Made by a program: the position numbers and the translations under genes. From assembly GCA_026225945.1 (NCBI GenBank), contig JAMJFZ010000199.1:69170501-69234500 (forward strand): a stretch of 64,000 nt of DNA. Direction: 5' to 3'. Below, in pieces: positions 11,283-23,100 of this stretch (position 1 is its first letter; every line of letters begins with the position of its first letter). The notes beneath the pieces were generated by a model. The model did no database searches. It was not told where the DNA came from and worked only from the letters and a program-made list of their open reading frames with translations. The DNA is from Cricetomys ansorgei. Taxonomy: Eukaryota > Chordata > Mammalia > Rodentia > Nesomyidae.

Positions 11283-11445
11283 GTATTGGCCATGTTTCTT
11301 GTTGCTGTGCCAAAATGCCTGCCAAAAACAACTTAAGAAAGGTTTGTTTTAGCATGGTTTAGGGCACAGTCCATTCTAGTCAGAAGGTGTGGTGGCAGGA
11401 GAGTGAGACAGCTGGTTACCTTATAGTCACAGGCAGAGAGCAGAG
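11283..11445 (+). repeat. Unassigned rodent interspersed repeat
   Basis: CTTGTTGCTGTGCCAAAATG, AACAACTTAAGAAAGGTTTG and GGCACAGTCCATTCTAGTCA resemble a common rodent repeat of which a clearer copy is at 31897-32075. Family name not assigned. Confidence 0.45.
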
Positions 11446-11551
11446 GCAGGGGAATGCGGGTGGCTCAGCTGGGACCCTGGCCCACAGGATGGCGCCGCTT
11501 TAATCATACTGAGTGTGCACGGACTACACTCTCTGATGAAGAGACTGCCTG

Positions 11552-11625
11552 GACTGGCGAGATGGCTCGGTGGGTGAAACCTGATAACCCGAGTTCACTT
11601 CCCTTGGTGGAAGGGGTGGATGCCT
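11552..11625 (+). repeat. B2/B3 SINE 5' fragment
   Basis: GACTGGCGAGATGGCTCGGT then GGTGAAACCTGATAACCCGA is the tRNA-derived B2/B3 head; the rest is lost. Confidence 0.65.
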
Positions 11626-11794
11626 CCTTCCTGAACGTCATCATACGTGTCAGCCAGAGATGCATGTAAGGACACGGCTAAGACAGAAGGGCAAAGAATG
11701 GTGGACAGGTAACAGCACAACGCTTGTGTGGCTGTGCCCTCATCTGACATGACCAGCTTCAGGAAACGGGGACTGACTGACAATTTAGAATGTG

Positions 11795-11897
11795 AAACCG
11801 ATCCCGGCACCCAGGAAGTGAAGGCGGGGGTCAAGAGCTCAAGGTTATCCTCAGCCATGTAGTGCACTGAGACTAGCCTCAAAAAAAAAAAAAAAGC
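11795..11897 (+). repeat. Diverged B1/B4-like SINE with poly-A tail
   Basis: GATCCCGGCACCCAGGAAGT, GCTCAAGGTTATCCTCAGCC and a GAGACTAGCCTC end run into an A tract. Confidence 0.5.
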
Positions 11898-12194
11898 ACA
11901 ATTCTTGTTTTTAGTCAGATTAGGTAAGTTAATAGAGACACAAAACAAACCCCAGACTACAGGTGGAGACTATGGCATCTTTCTTTCAGTAATCGGTGGA
12001 ACCCCTGAGAGTGTAGAAGACCCAACAGCAGCAGTGGAGAGGGAAGGCTCAGGGAGCTGCGGCAACATGCCGGGCAATAGAGTTAGGAAAGGATCGATTC
12101 CCAGAGAATGGACTCTACGGCCACACAGAGTTAAGAAAGGTCTGAACCCTACAGAACATGCTGGCAGTAGAGTTTAATTAGAATCCACTACACT

Positions 12195-12276
12195 TGGTTC
12201 TGGCACTGCAGTTCGGGCCTAGGGCTTTGTTCATGGCATTGAAGTCCTATAGCATTTGGGCTACATCCTCAGCCCT
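12195..12276 (-). repeat. ID-like SINE
   Basis: TTGGTTCTGGCACTGCAGTT, CTAGGGCTTTGTTCATGGCA and GGGCTACATCCTCAGCCC follow reverse ID order. Confidence 0.6.
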
Positions 12277-12488
12277 AGTCATAATGTTTTAAAGTGTTTG
12301 CAAAGTAGAGAAACTTCCTCAGACAGACAGTACCTACTGGATACACACCGGACAAACAGTAGTGAAGGCTCACTATTCTGGAGATGGGGAACAGGCAGGA
12401 AGCCTGCTCTCAGCTCTCCTAGGCAACACTGCATGGAGGCTCAGCTATCGAACTGGGCAAGAACAGAGAGCATACAAAGACTGGACTG

Positions 12489-12626
12489 GTTAGGTGTGGT
12501 GGCTCATGCTTATAATCCTAGCATTTGGGGGGCTGAGGCAGAAGGACTGCCAGGAGCTTGAGGCCAGCCTGAAGTATAATGTGAGAATCTGCACTGCCTC
12601 CCCCAAAACAAACAAACAAACAAACA
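12489..12626 (+). repeat. B1/B4-like SINE with (CAAA)n tail
   Basis: TTAGGTGTGGTGGCTCATGC, CTTATAATCCTAGCATTTGG and GAGGCCAGCCTGAAGTATAA, ending in a short ACAAACAAACAAACA tail. Confidence 0.8.
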
Positions 12627-12653
12627 TTAAAAGAGAAAGAAAGGGAAAACAAA

Positions 12654-12868
12654 GGCTGAAGAGATGGCTCAGTGGTTAAAAGCACTGGCTGCTCTTTCAG
12701 AGGATCTAGGTTCAGTTCTCAGCACCATGCGGCAGCTCACAACCGGCTGTAACTCCAGTTCCAGGCAATCTGATGCCCTCTCCTGGCCTCTTTGGGGGCC
12801 ATGCAGGTATGTGGGGCACAGAGATTCGAGCAGGCAAAACACCCATCCACACAAAACAGTCAAAAGTT
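12654..12868 (+). repeat. B2 SINE
   Basis: GGCTGAAGAGATGGCTCAGT, AAAGCACTGGCTGCTCTTTC and ATCTGATGCCCTCTCCTGGC. The long 3' form with GCAGGCAAAACACCCATCCA is complete. Confidence 0.93.
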
Positions 12869-13520
12869 ATAAAGTGACGACAGTTAAAGACTAGATTGCA
12901 GAAGCGTGGCGGTCTACTTGCAGACATCACTGGCTGTATAAACCAGGGAATTTAAACCTCGACACGGTAATGGCAGCAGGCAACTGGGGACATTTAAGCT
13001 GTACTGCCATTGTAGAGGAGCCTGAGCTAGAAGGGCTTCCGGATCTTCTCTTCTAAGTGACTGTGACTCATGAATTCCAGTCGAGCCCGGGGTTACACCA
13101 CATGAAGAAATGCTGAGAAAAACATTTTAAAGGGAGATCAGAGACGTAAGTCGCACAGGGCATGATTTTTAAGCATCCCTACAAATGGCAGTGATTGAGA
13201 AAGCAATGATGGCATCTGTCATGACCAGTAAGCAGGCCGGAGGACAAAATGCAGGTTCTGGGTGACCGCACAGAGACAGGAAAGCCACTGGAGCAGGAGA
13301 GTGCGCCGGCTGAAGCAGAGAGGCATGGGAAGGGCAGTCCGCACGGCTCAAGGCGGATGTCAGGGTGCTCCCCTGACCTAATGTGGAGCTGGAAGCTCCA
13401 GACAAGCACTGGAGAGGGCAGCCTTGCTGCAAGACTGCTTTTGAGAACAGGTAATAAATGTTGCACATGAAAGAAAATCGACTGATTAGATTCCATCAAA
13501 ATACAGTATTAAAATGAAAA

Positions 13521-13640
13521 AAGCCGGCACAGTGGTTCATGTCTGAGATCCCAGCTGTTTTGAATCGGAGGCAGGATTACAGTGAGTCTTAGGCTAGCCT
13601 GAGTTACAGAGCAAGGCCCTGTCTCAAAATCCAAAATATA
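13521..13640 (+). repeat. Diverged B1/B4-like SINE
   Basis: AGCCGGCACAGTGGTTCATG, TGAGTCTTAGGCTAGCCTGA and CAAGGCCCTGTCTCAAAATC in B1 order. Confidence 0.7.
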
Positions 13641-13838
13641 AATGAATTTTAATGAATAAAACAAAAAGAAAACTGGGGGTAACACTAGATCTGACAAAAG
13701 TTTTAAAAAGTTTTTAAAATCTCCAATATATAAAGAACATCTACAAATCAACAAGATGAGGAGCCCAACTGAAAACTGAGTAAAAGTCACCTTACCAATG
13801 AAGCTACTTAGACAGTCACTTTAAAAAGATGCTTAATA

Positions 13839-14058
13839 GGGCTGGAGAGATGGCTCTGTGCTTCAAAGCACTTACTGCTGTTGCAGAGGTCCTGGGTTTT
13901 GTTCCCAAGATCCATATGGTGGCTCCCAGGGTCTGTAAATTCAACCCCAGGGGATCTAATGTCCTCTTACAGCCTTTGCAGGAACCTGAACACACATGGT
14001 GAATGTATAAACATGCAGGCAAAACACTCTTACATATAAAATAATTGAGAAAAAAAAA
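13839..14058 (+). repeat. B2 SINE
   Basis: GGGCTGGAGAGATGGCTCTG, AAAGCACTTACTGCTGTTGC and GGATCTAATGTCCTCTTACA, ending GCAGGCAAAACACTCTTACA and an A tract. Confidence 0.93.
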
Positions 14059-14207
14059 GATGCTTAATGTGGCTAGTTTTCAGCAAAATGCAACTTAAAT
14101 CACTCTGAAATGCCACTAGATGGCTGAGTGTGTGGCTTAGCAGCAAGGCCCTAAGTTCTATTATTAGGGTGCACGAGTGCGCGCAGACACACAAACTCCT
14201 TCCTTAG

Positions 14208-14208
<1 letters not shown>

Positions 14209-14247
<39 letters not shown>
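14209..14247. repeat. (CA)n microsatellite
   Basis: About 17 CA units at the end of a degenerate ID-like piece (14118-14168). Intergenic. Confidence 0.95.
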
Positions 14248-14249
<2 letters not shown>

Positions 14250-15234
14250 ACTCCTTCCTCAGCACACATGCATACCTGTCACTCCAGTGTGCTGAGACAC
14301 ACATGTGAAGCCTGTGGAACTGATAAGAGATATAGGGCTCTTGCCCCTTGGTAGTCACTGCACACACCTGACCTCAGAGGTTGTCCTTCAGGTAGCTGGG
14401 AGAGGTCCCAGCCCTGGTCTCCTCCCAGCTGAAGTTACTAGGTGGGGCATGAGAGCCACACATCCTTCACTGTGCCACAGCTGCTGAAGGGGCCTGGAGG
14501 CAACGGGGCACCCTTTGCAGAAATTTCTTCCCAGTCACCACCTTGAGACACTCCCAGATCTCGGGCACACAGGGCTGGTGGATAGCAGTGGTGCCAACCT
14601 GGCGCTCTTCATCTCGCATATGGAGGTAAGATCTCAGGGCCCTGGGTCGGTACCAGCACTTCCTGCGTGTCAGAAACCACTGTTCTGCCTAGCTGCAGTA
14701 TGTGACTGCAAGGGTCCTTAGAGCTCCACGACAGGAGCTTGCAGCTGATAGCAGCAGCAGCCAGCCGCTGTCCACGGTGGGTGTATGACTCCAGCCCCAT
14801 GTTCAGGGAGTGACCATGTTGAGAGCCATGTCAAGGGCTGTGACTATCATAGATCTCTTAGCAGGTCACCAGGAGTTTCAGATAACATGTTCTGTCCCAG
14901 AAGGCCTGAGACCCCCACCTCAAGGCTGTGTGCGCACACATACAAGGGTCACTGCCTGGGTTAGCCAGCTCCCACCAGACCCCACTGTCTTACTGCTCAC
15001 TAGGAGACCCACTAGTTTCCCTGCACCCATCCTACCACCAGTGATAGGTCCAAACTCCTCACCTCTGGGAAGGAGTGACTCTGGGAGCCCATTTTGTGGG
15101 CCCAGGGGTTGTGCCTGCAGGCATTGGCCACAGCCAGGAGGAGCATTCTGCCCTCGTTCCCCCAGACTCAACGGGTTCCAGGAGGGCAACCACTTGAAAA
15201 TGATAGGTCCACACTATCACCTACAATGATAACG

Positions 15235-15240
15235 TTTATT
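15235..15240 (-). terminator. SLC45A4: SLC45A4 distal polyadenylation signal
   Basis: TTTATT on + is AATAAA on -; a GT-rich downstream element lies 10-30 nt past it. Confidence 0.65.
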
Positions 15241-17209
15241 GAGTCAACCACTTCGTAACAGAGCAACAGAGGCAGGGGAGGCCCTAGCCTGGCAGGAAGA
15301 AGTCAGGCCATACACACCAGCCTGTGCACAGGGACCAGCGGCCCGACATGTGATAAAGAATGGACAAAGCCCAAGGGCTCTTTGTCAGAAGCAGACATAA
15401 ACATCGATCTACTAAAAAATGAAGTCATATGTGATAGTACTCTTCTTTAAAATCTGTTTCCTCATAAAATGTAACATGTGTTTAACACACACTTAACCGT
15501 TGCTAAAATCAGCAAGAGCTATTACAGTGCTCCAACTTAATAAGTTGATAACAGTTGTTTCCAGTTCACAAAGGAACCAAATAGGTTTGTTCCGAGGTGC
15601 CTGGGGAGAGCCTTGTGCCAAGGCCTTTCCAGCAACTGTGCTTCCTGCTGCACATCCTAGCACAGGACCTTCAGCAGGCAGTGGGGGAGGCAGCTGGGGC
15701 TCCCAGAGGACCCTCGGCTCTCCTAGAGGTCCACAGGTTGCCCGGCCAAGGGGCCATCTCAGGCTTCAGCCACGATGGCGATGCTGGCTTTTCATGAGGT
15801 TAGGGTTGACAAGAGCTAGAGTGTACATCCCTGGCTTGCCACGGTTAAGAGTCAGTTCAATCAGGAGCAAAATGGAAGGCATGGTTGCTGTGCTGGGCAG
15901 TCCCCAGGCACTCTCAGAAGCACTGCTTGCTAGGTCACATGCAGAGCAGGCGAGCCCATTTATGGTGACAGCAACTGGAGGAGGACCCACCGATGGCTTC
16001 ACCCGCGCACTCTGAGTGTTGGTTGGAGGCTGAAGACAGGCCCAGGTGGAAGCAGAACAGCTGGGGAGTCATGGTGTCGAGGCATGGGAGGTTGAGGACT
16101 GTCCAGTCGCAATAGCTGGTGTTTCACAACACTGACCTGCAGCACAGGTGGCCGTGGCTGCTGCTGCACACCAACCACTGGCCACAGACCAAGGGAGCCA
16201 CCCACTCCACAAACTGCAGAGGCCAGTGGCACCAGGGATATGAGACAACAGGCACCCTGGCTACTGCTGATGGAGGGGCCACAGCATCTTCTGTGACAAC
16301 CTGACCACTTCAGGAGGCTGCCAACCAGGTCCTGCCCTCTCCCAACTTTGCCCAAACCAGCCCTCCCTTGCAGGGCCCTGAGGACCTCAAGGATGGGAGG
16401 CTGAGGGCTGTGGACCTGTCAGTGGGACTGGATGTTCCAGCTAAGACCTGAGGCTAAGAACATACAATGTCCCATAGCCAGCTTTCCAGATACCAGGGAG
16501 TGCCACCATGCCATTCTGCTCCCCAGCCAGAAGCAGGCTGTGGACCTCTTCCTACCAGCTCTTACTCTTGTGCAGGCAAACTTGGGCTACACATCTTAAG
16601 AGGCATCTCTTAAGGCAACAAAAGCATAGTTCAGACCATCATCACTCCCTTCTGTTGGCAACCTGCATGCATCCTGTGCTTTGGACCAGCAGAATTCCCA
16701 CTAATACCCTACGCAGTGCTTGCGCGCAGCTCAGACCCCACACTGCTAACTCCAAGTGGGCGTCTGCATGACCCTACCAATCCCCTGGGTCCAGGTGACT
16801 CAAGCACCTTTTCTCTCAAAATCATAGGCCACAGACGAGCTACTTGGGCATATTCTCTGGGATCCAACCACCCGCAGGTGCCTGGGTCAGAAAACAGAAA
16901 TACAAGCTTCAGTGTCACACAGTGCTAAGCCAGCCCTCTTCCCTTAGGTTCTTTAACACATGCAGTGGCCCTGACAATTGCTGGTTGGAGCCATCTCAGA
17001 ATAACCTCTCAGTGAGGAAAGTGACGGGTAGAAGGGTCTGGCTATTGGTCTGTCCCAGATGAGACAACACCCATCTTTGGGCCCATGGCTCACTATACTC
17101 ATCAACTCTGCTACTACCCCTGTCTTAGCCCAAGGACCCTTACACTCACCAGTCAGGCAAGCTTTGGATGCAAACATCTAACAGGCTCATCTTAAAAACT
17201 ACCACATGT

Positions 17210-17347
17210 GTCAGGCGGTCATGGTGCACGCCTTTAAATCCAGCACTCAGAAGGCAGAGGCAGGAGGATCTCTGTGAGTTCAAGGTCAACCAGTTACAAT
17301 AGAGAAATCCTGTCTCAAAACCACCCCCCGAAAAAAAACACAACAAC
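17210..17347 (+). repeat. B1 SINE inside the SLC45A4 3' UTR (antisense to it)
   Basis: GTCAGGCGGTCATGGTGCAC, CAGAGGCAGGAGGATCTCTG and AGAAATCCTGTCTCAAAACC. In the mRNA it would be read as reverse B1. Confidence 0.9.
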
Positions 17348-18294
17348 AATATACACAGCCTGGCCGGACAGCTGCAAACAGCCATGCCTCTGGTGGACTG
17401 TTCTCACGGCATGTCGGTGTTTTACCTGTGTCTGTGCCAAGGCCTGTGCTATGACCACAAAGTGTCCTAGTGTTACTTCTAATCATGGTGAGTGGAGCTG
17501 GCATCTCTAGGGTTGGCAGACTGCACATAGTGATCCCATCTCTCCTCTCTTCCTCCTGAGGGTCTGGTCTAGCTAGACCCCAAACCTTCTGACCTCCAGA
17601 TTCGGTGAGCATGGTCTGCACCTTGAGCCTCTGGGTGGGGTGCTGTGAATATCGTGTGGCCTCCTGAGACCTCATGCTTGGTATGATGGTTCCAGATTTT
17701 GGTTTTGGCCAGGTTTTACACACTGAGTGTTCTCTGCACTCGTGCCTCCCTCTGTTCTCCTATGGCAAGTCAGAAAGGCAGGGGACATGAAAACAGAGGC
17801 TGTGGTCCATATCACAGACCTGAAGTCTCAAGAGGAGGGGATACCACCTTAAAACTGTCAAAGGACACGGAGTTGCACAAGAGTGACCTTCCAAGGACAC
17901 TGGCTGAAGAGAGGAGCCCACAGTACCTGTTTCCCCAAAGGGACAGAGCTTGGGTGACTGGGGCTTGATGGGGCTCGGCTGACTGGAGGGCTCAGCATGG
18001 GGACTGTGCTTGATGGTCCAACTTCCCCCATTCAAGCAGGAGACTTGCAAGGCTCTTCTCGACTGGCAACACAGAAAGCACCGGAAGGTGGAGCCAGTCC
18101 TCTGCAGGCCTAGGCTTGAGGGAGGACCCAGGCAGGCGGAAGGTACCCTTGTAGCCTGAGCACACAGCTCTGCTCCCCAGACACAAAACACACTAAAGAC
18201 TACAGAGCACCACCAGTGTGGGGAATGTGGCAAGACAGGCCTGCCGGGGACATTAAACACAGCATTCCTTTGAATACACAGAAAATTCAAGTAA

Positions 18295-18300
18295 TTTATT
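18295..18300 (-). terminator. SLC45A4: Possible proximal SLC45A4 polyadenylation signal
   Basis: AATAAA on the - strand inside the 3' UTR, followed by TTTTCTGTGTATTC and TGCTGTGTTT. It could give a short-UTR transcript. Confidence 0.45.
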
Positions 18301-19748
18301 TAAAAACTGCTTACTTTCATCTTGAAATATATATGTATATATATTTGCTTTAGAATGCTCATATTGCAGCATGATTCTCATGCACTTTAAAGTACTTTAT
18401 GTAAAAACACCAACCGAGGCAGCAAGAGCACAGGTGTGACTTCATCTGGGCGCCATCCAGGAGGACCTCTCTTCTCCTGAGTATAGACTGACCGTTTCAC
18501 ACATGAAGAGACGAGACTGTGTTGTTTTTTAACAGAGATTGTGGTTTAAAAAGTACTTCCCCATGGCTGCAGCACTTGATGAGCCTGCTTCCCTGAGGCC
18601 CAAGTTTTGCTCATGTGTGGAAATTGGAAACTGCGCAGGGCTCTTGGGTCACCAGCCCTCCTGCCCAGGCAGACGCTTGCTTCTCTTTGCCTTTGTTCCC
18701 ATTCCGGTGACCATCAGCAGGAGCAGGTGATGAGGTCACAAGATTTCAGCCAGGTTCCGGCGAGGGCCAATGTTACCGACGTGGCGGGGAGGTAGGCCTC
18801 GGCACCCTCGCGTGCCCTGCTCTGATGTCACTGGTCCCCACACTCGCGAGGTAGCCTTGCAGCAGGACTCGGGAGCCAGTGCTCACCTGGAGCTCTGTGC
18901 CTGGATTCCCAGCCAAAGGTGAAGAGACAAATTGAAGTGTCACGCAGAGCCAAGAGCTGCCCTGTGGTTGCTTCCGGGGAGGACCATGTGGGTAGGGACT
19001 GGACACAGACAGACACACACAAGCACGCAGGAGGCACACTCGGAGTTCATATTCAGCACTCCTGACTGGTGCTGTCCCTGGGTGGGATGTCCGGAGGTCG
19101 CCCTGGGGAATGGCTGCCTTCTGCTCAAATGCCTCTGGGACCCTTCCCCAGCTTTGGTGTGTGGTCTCAGGCACTGACAGCTGTGCATGGGACTTGCAGC
19201 CCGATTCACCAGAGATGCTGTTCTTCTAAGAAAACCACAGTTGTGAAAAAGAAAATACTGTTTCTAAAATAAACAGAGAAAAATGCTCTGAGGTGCTGCA
19301 GAAGCAGCAGGACGCCGAGGAGCCCTCATGGGCACCTGCTGGACAGCCTGCTGTCTGCTGCCTTCAGATGACACCTGCCAAGGCAGCCAGAGTTTCTGCA
19401 CTTTCAATGACTGTTTTAGAAATGCAGACCCTACATTTTCTAAATTGCTTACTGATGATGCTGTAAATGTCTCACAATTCAAGACATGCAGAATGATATG
19501 CCTGCAGAATAAAAGACAGCTGAAATTAAGGTTTTTTTTCAATAAAAAAAAGATTTCAAATGATTTTTTTTTTTAATTGTGGGAAAGGTAATTAGTGTGA
19601 TATTTTGCCTAATAGCTCAAACCTACCCTACACCTAACACCTACTGAACTTGGACTGCGCCCTGGGAAGGAACTCCAGCTTGATTGGTGTTGGCAAGCAC
19701 AGCCCCCAATCCACCCTGCCTTCTGGTGTGTAATGTGCCGGCTGGGGC

Positions 19749-20114
19749 TCACACCATGGACTCCGTCTCCACCGACCCCCGAGGGGCCCCCTTCCGAGAC
19801 AGCTTCAGCACAGTGGGCTTCTCACTGCCTGCACCACCCTCGCCTTCACCAGCAGGCCCTGAGGATAAGCCTTTCTGCTCCTCCTTGGCCTCCTCTGATG
19901 CCTCGGGGTAGATCACCAGGAATGTGGCCGTCAGGAAGCCCAGGAAAGAGCCAACGGAGGCCACCATGGGAATGACACAGACAGTCCCCACAGCGTCGAC
20001 CACGCTCCCGAGGGCAGACGCAACCAGGATCTGGGAGATGTAGACCTGGCAGGAGAGGATGGCGCAGTCGATGCCAAATCCACGCTTGGAGTTCCCGGGA
20101 CTGTGGTGGACGTA
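19749..20114 (-). CDS. SLC45A4: SLC45A4 terminal coding exon 7 (helices 11-12, stop)
   Basis: Acceptor TTCCTTGCAG precedes TACGTCC. 121 codons plus TGA (19751-19749): [20 protein letters not shown], helix 11 ([20 protein letters not shown]), helix 12 ([20 protein letters not shown]) and a Glu/Lys-rich cytoplasmic tail ending VETESMV. Confidence 0.96.
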   Translation of the reverse strand, partial: YVHHSPGNSKRGFGIDCAILSCQVYISQILVASALGSVVDAVGTVCVIPMVASVGSFLGFLTATFLVIYPEASEEAKEEQKGLSSGPAGEGEGGAGSEKPTVLKLSRKGAPRGSVETESMV

Positions 20115-23100
20115 CTGCAAGGAAAGGGGCGTGGGTGTGAGGGATGCTGAGGAGGCAGCCTTCATCCGTACACCTCAGCGTTATGAGCACTGACTGCAGT
20201 TGAGAGACGAGACCCACCTGCCTGAGCTTCTAGCCTACCGCCCGGCTGGGCTCTCCAGAGCCCCAGAAGCAGTTCTGCAACCTGATCAGAACACTGCCTC
20301 CAGCCCCAAGGAAGAGAGGTGGGCTCAGGTGGCAGAGCGGGGAACACTGGCGGGTTTGTTTGTTTGTGTTTCTTGAACGTGAGGTAAAAGCATGCCTGTG
20401 CACTGCATGGCGACACTTACCCCAAGTCTCCAAAGGAGACTTCGTCCTCGAGATATGGAGGCCAAGATACCCAGAATAGAGAAACTACAATCAGATTTTA
20501 GACTTGAGTACACCACAGTCAGAGGGAGACTTTAAACACACCTTCCAGAAACCAGGAAGAGAATAGAAGAGCTGAACAATGAATAGACTCTGCCTTACCT
20601 AACGGACACGGAGAGGCCACAGAGGCAAAACATGAATTTCACCACATATGGGACACCCTGGGCCACAGATGGGGTAATTAGTTAATTTAAAGGCTGAACT
20701 CATGTACGTGTGTGTGTTTTCTCTAATTTTGATTATTAGAAACCAGTCCACCATGATCATCATTAAAAACTGCCAAATGTCAGAAATTCACCAAGATACA
20801 TCTGAGTAATCCGTGGGTTCAAAACAGAAATCAAGACAAAAAACGTAAAAAAAAAAACTGTGTGTGTGTGTGTCTGCGCGCGCACACACACATACCCATG
20901 AAGACAGAGGTCAACATTAGGTGTCTGCCGCTCTCACTCTTCACTTCCTTCTCTGGGAAAGGGTCTCTCACTAAATGGCTATCTAGGCTGTGAGGTCCAG
21001 GGACTTCTGTCTCTGCTCACTTGTCACTGTGATTATAATTATAGGCACATGTTACCATACCCAGAGCCTATACACAGGTCCTGGGGATCTGAAGTCAGGT
21101 CCTCACGTTTGGACCCCAACTTTATCCACTGAAGCTTCATCCTCCAGACCTTAGAAAAATCTCTGAAATGATTACTTTTTTTTTAAAGTAATATCCTGGG
21201 CGGTAGTGGTGCACGCCTTTAATCCCAGCACTCGGGAGGCAGACGCAGTGAATCCCTGAGTTCGAGGCCAGCCTGGTCTACAGAGTGAGTTCTAGGACAG
21301 CCAGAGTTACAGCAGAGAAACCCTGCCTTGAAAAAACAAACAAACAAACAAAAAAATAATACATTAGCTGGATATGGTTTCAAACATCTTTGATCCCAGC
21401 ACTTAGGGCAGAGGCAGGATCTCAGTTTCAGGCTAGCCAAGGATAGTAGTGAGACCATACCTAAAAAAAAAAAAAAAAAAAAAAAAGGCAGTACACTGAT
21501 ACTTCCAGCTCATGTCTAGGTGGACACAATACGGTTTCTATGAGTTAGAGGCCAGGCTAGGCTTCATAGCGGATTCTAGACCAACTCAGGCTACACTGTG
21601 ACAGCTGGAATGACCCTGGAGAACAGAGCTGAGGAGCTCATGCTGCTTGACATCAAGACTTACCATAGACCTAATATAAAAGATATTTAAAACATATTTA
21701 TCCATATATTTAGATTGTAACCGTTTTTCTTCTAAAAGGGGGTGTTGATTTGGCTGTGTTTGCCATCTGAGTCTGGACTCTCAAAAGCTGCTGTTACTTT
21801 TCTCACTGGCAACTTGGCTCTGCCCCTCTATTCCCAGCTGCTAGATTCTTACTTGTAAGAGGTTTTTAAACCTCAGTTAGCTCATAGGGTTAGGAAGGAA
21901 ATCAAAGATAGGAAGGAAAGAGAAACCTTTACAGCCCCTTTCTGGCTGTCTTAATCTGCCTATGTCTGTGGAACTGAGCTGACTCTATCCCACTCTGGTT
22001 CAGCTTCTCCCAGCACGGCAGTTACTGAGAAGATCCAAATGGTGACTTTCTAAAACCCCAGTTAGTTCATTTTATCTGAGCCTCATTTCTGCCTGCTTCC
22101 CTATCATCAGCTTTAGTGCTCTCTCTTTCTCTGTACTAGAGCAACTGTGCTGTAACTCTGCTGTAACTCTAACTGCTGTCACCTCCAGTTTTAACTGTCA
22201 GTGTCCCTTCTTATGTACCTCCCCTCCAAGCTGTTTCCAGAAGTCCAAGCAGCATGCAACCACAAGGAGGAGGGGCTTTTCCCTGGCAAAACTTCACTCT
22301 ACAACCTAATTTAAAGAATGCATCACATCTGTCCAAGGGCAGAGAGAACTGGCCAAACCACACAGCGCATGTACTTATGTGGCCATTCAGTGACAATGAA
22401 GACATGTGTAGGAGGCTCTGGGCCCAAGGACACCCACCTGGGGGACGAATGTGAGAGTCTAACTCCATCACCTCAAGCCACACTAGAACCTACTGGGCAG
22501 ACAGCATCAAGTGGCACAGAGGCCTGGGACCAGTGGTTAGCCCTGCCATGCTGCACAAGCCACACAGAATGAGGTGGAACAGAAAATGCCAGTCTTATTA
22601 GAGGAAGGCCAGATGCAGGTGCAAGCAATGTCAGGGGAGCAGAAGAGGCTTCTAGACTCTGGTCACCAACTTTCTTGGTCTGGGTGATTCTGTATGACTC
22701 ACTTCTGAAATGTCAGCAAGTGGTTCAACCTCAACAGTTATCAAAGCCTGCAGAGTTCACCTACAAAACACCACCGCTGTTAGGTTTCATTAGGAGCGGG
22801 TGTACCTACTGAGTGAACTGATTTTGCTTTAATGATTAATGGAATTTAAAAGCATGTGCCACCACACTTGGCTGTTTTTTGTTTTTGTTTCTTTTTTATA
22901 AAACAAGAAAGGGTCTATTTAAAACAGGCCCCAGGCTAGCCTTGAACTTGAGGAGGATCTTCAAGTCCTGACCCTCTGGCTGTTTAACTGTGCTCCACTA
23001 CACCTGGCTTCAATCCCTCTACACCAGTGGTTCTCAAACTTCCTAAGGCTGCAACTCTTTAAAATAGCCCCTCATGTTGGGGTGACCCCCAACCATAAAA

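Larger units (their letters stand above)
9106..15214. other. Convergent intergenic spacer DENND3 - SLC45A4
   Basis: About 6.1 kb between the two gene 3' ends. It holds the SINEs, LTR and CA repeat listed separately. The unique remainder shows no conserved-looking coding frame. A GT donor-like site at 14625 after CATATGGAG is not backed by any recognisable exon. Confidence 0.7.
15215..19748 (-). other. SLC45A4: SLC45A4 long 3' UTR
   Basis: From the stop codon (19751-19749) leftward there is no intron signature or repeat-dense break until an AATAAA on the - strand at 15240-15235. That signal is followed by a GT-rich stretch (TGTAGGTGATAGTGTGG), the usual downstream element, so transcripts probably end near 15215. 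A second AATAAA at 18300-18295 offers a shorter form of about 1.45 kb. The UTR holds one B1 in antisense (17210-17347) and an AT-rich block at 18320-18345. The length of about 4.5 kb is inferred from signals only. Confidence 0.65.

Noticed and set aside
14466..14624. Possible + strand exon ending CATATGGAG|GTAAGA in the intergenic spacer
   Set aside because: A donor-like site alone; no open frame I recognise and no partner exon. Could be a lncRNA exon but nothing supports it.
15500..16015. 171-codon + strand open frame
   Set aside because: It lies antisense inside the SLC45A4 3' UTR and resembles no known protein; GC-rich sequence gives such frames by chance.
19268..19545. AATAAA motifs on the + strand
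   Set aside because: They lie in the antisense of the SLC45A4 3' UTR, far from any + strand gene, in A/T-rich sequence where the hexamer is common by chance.
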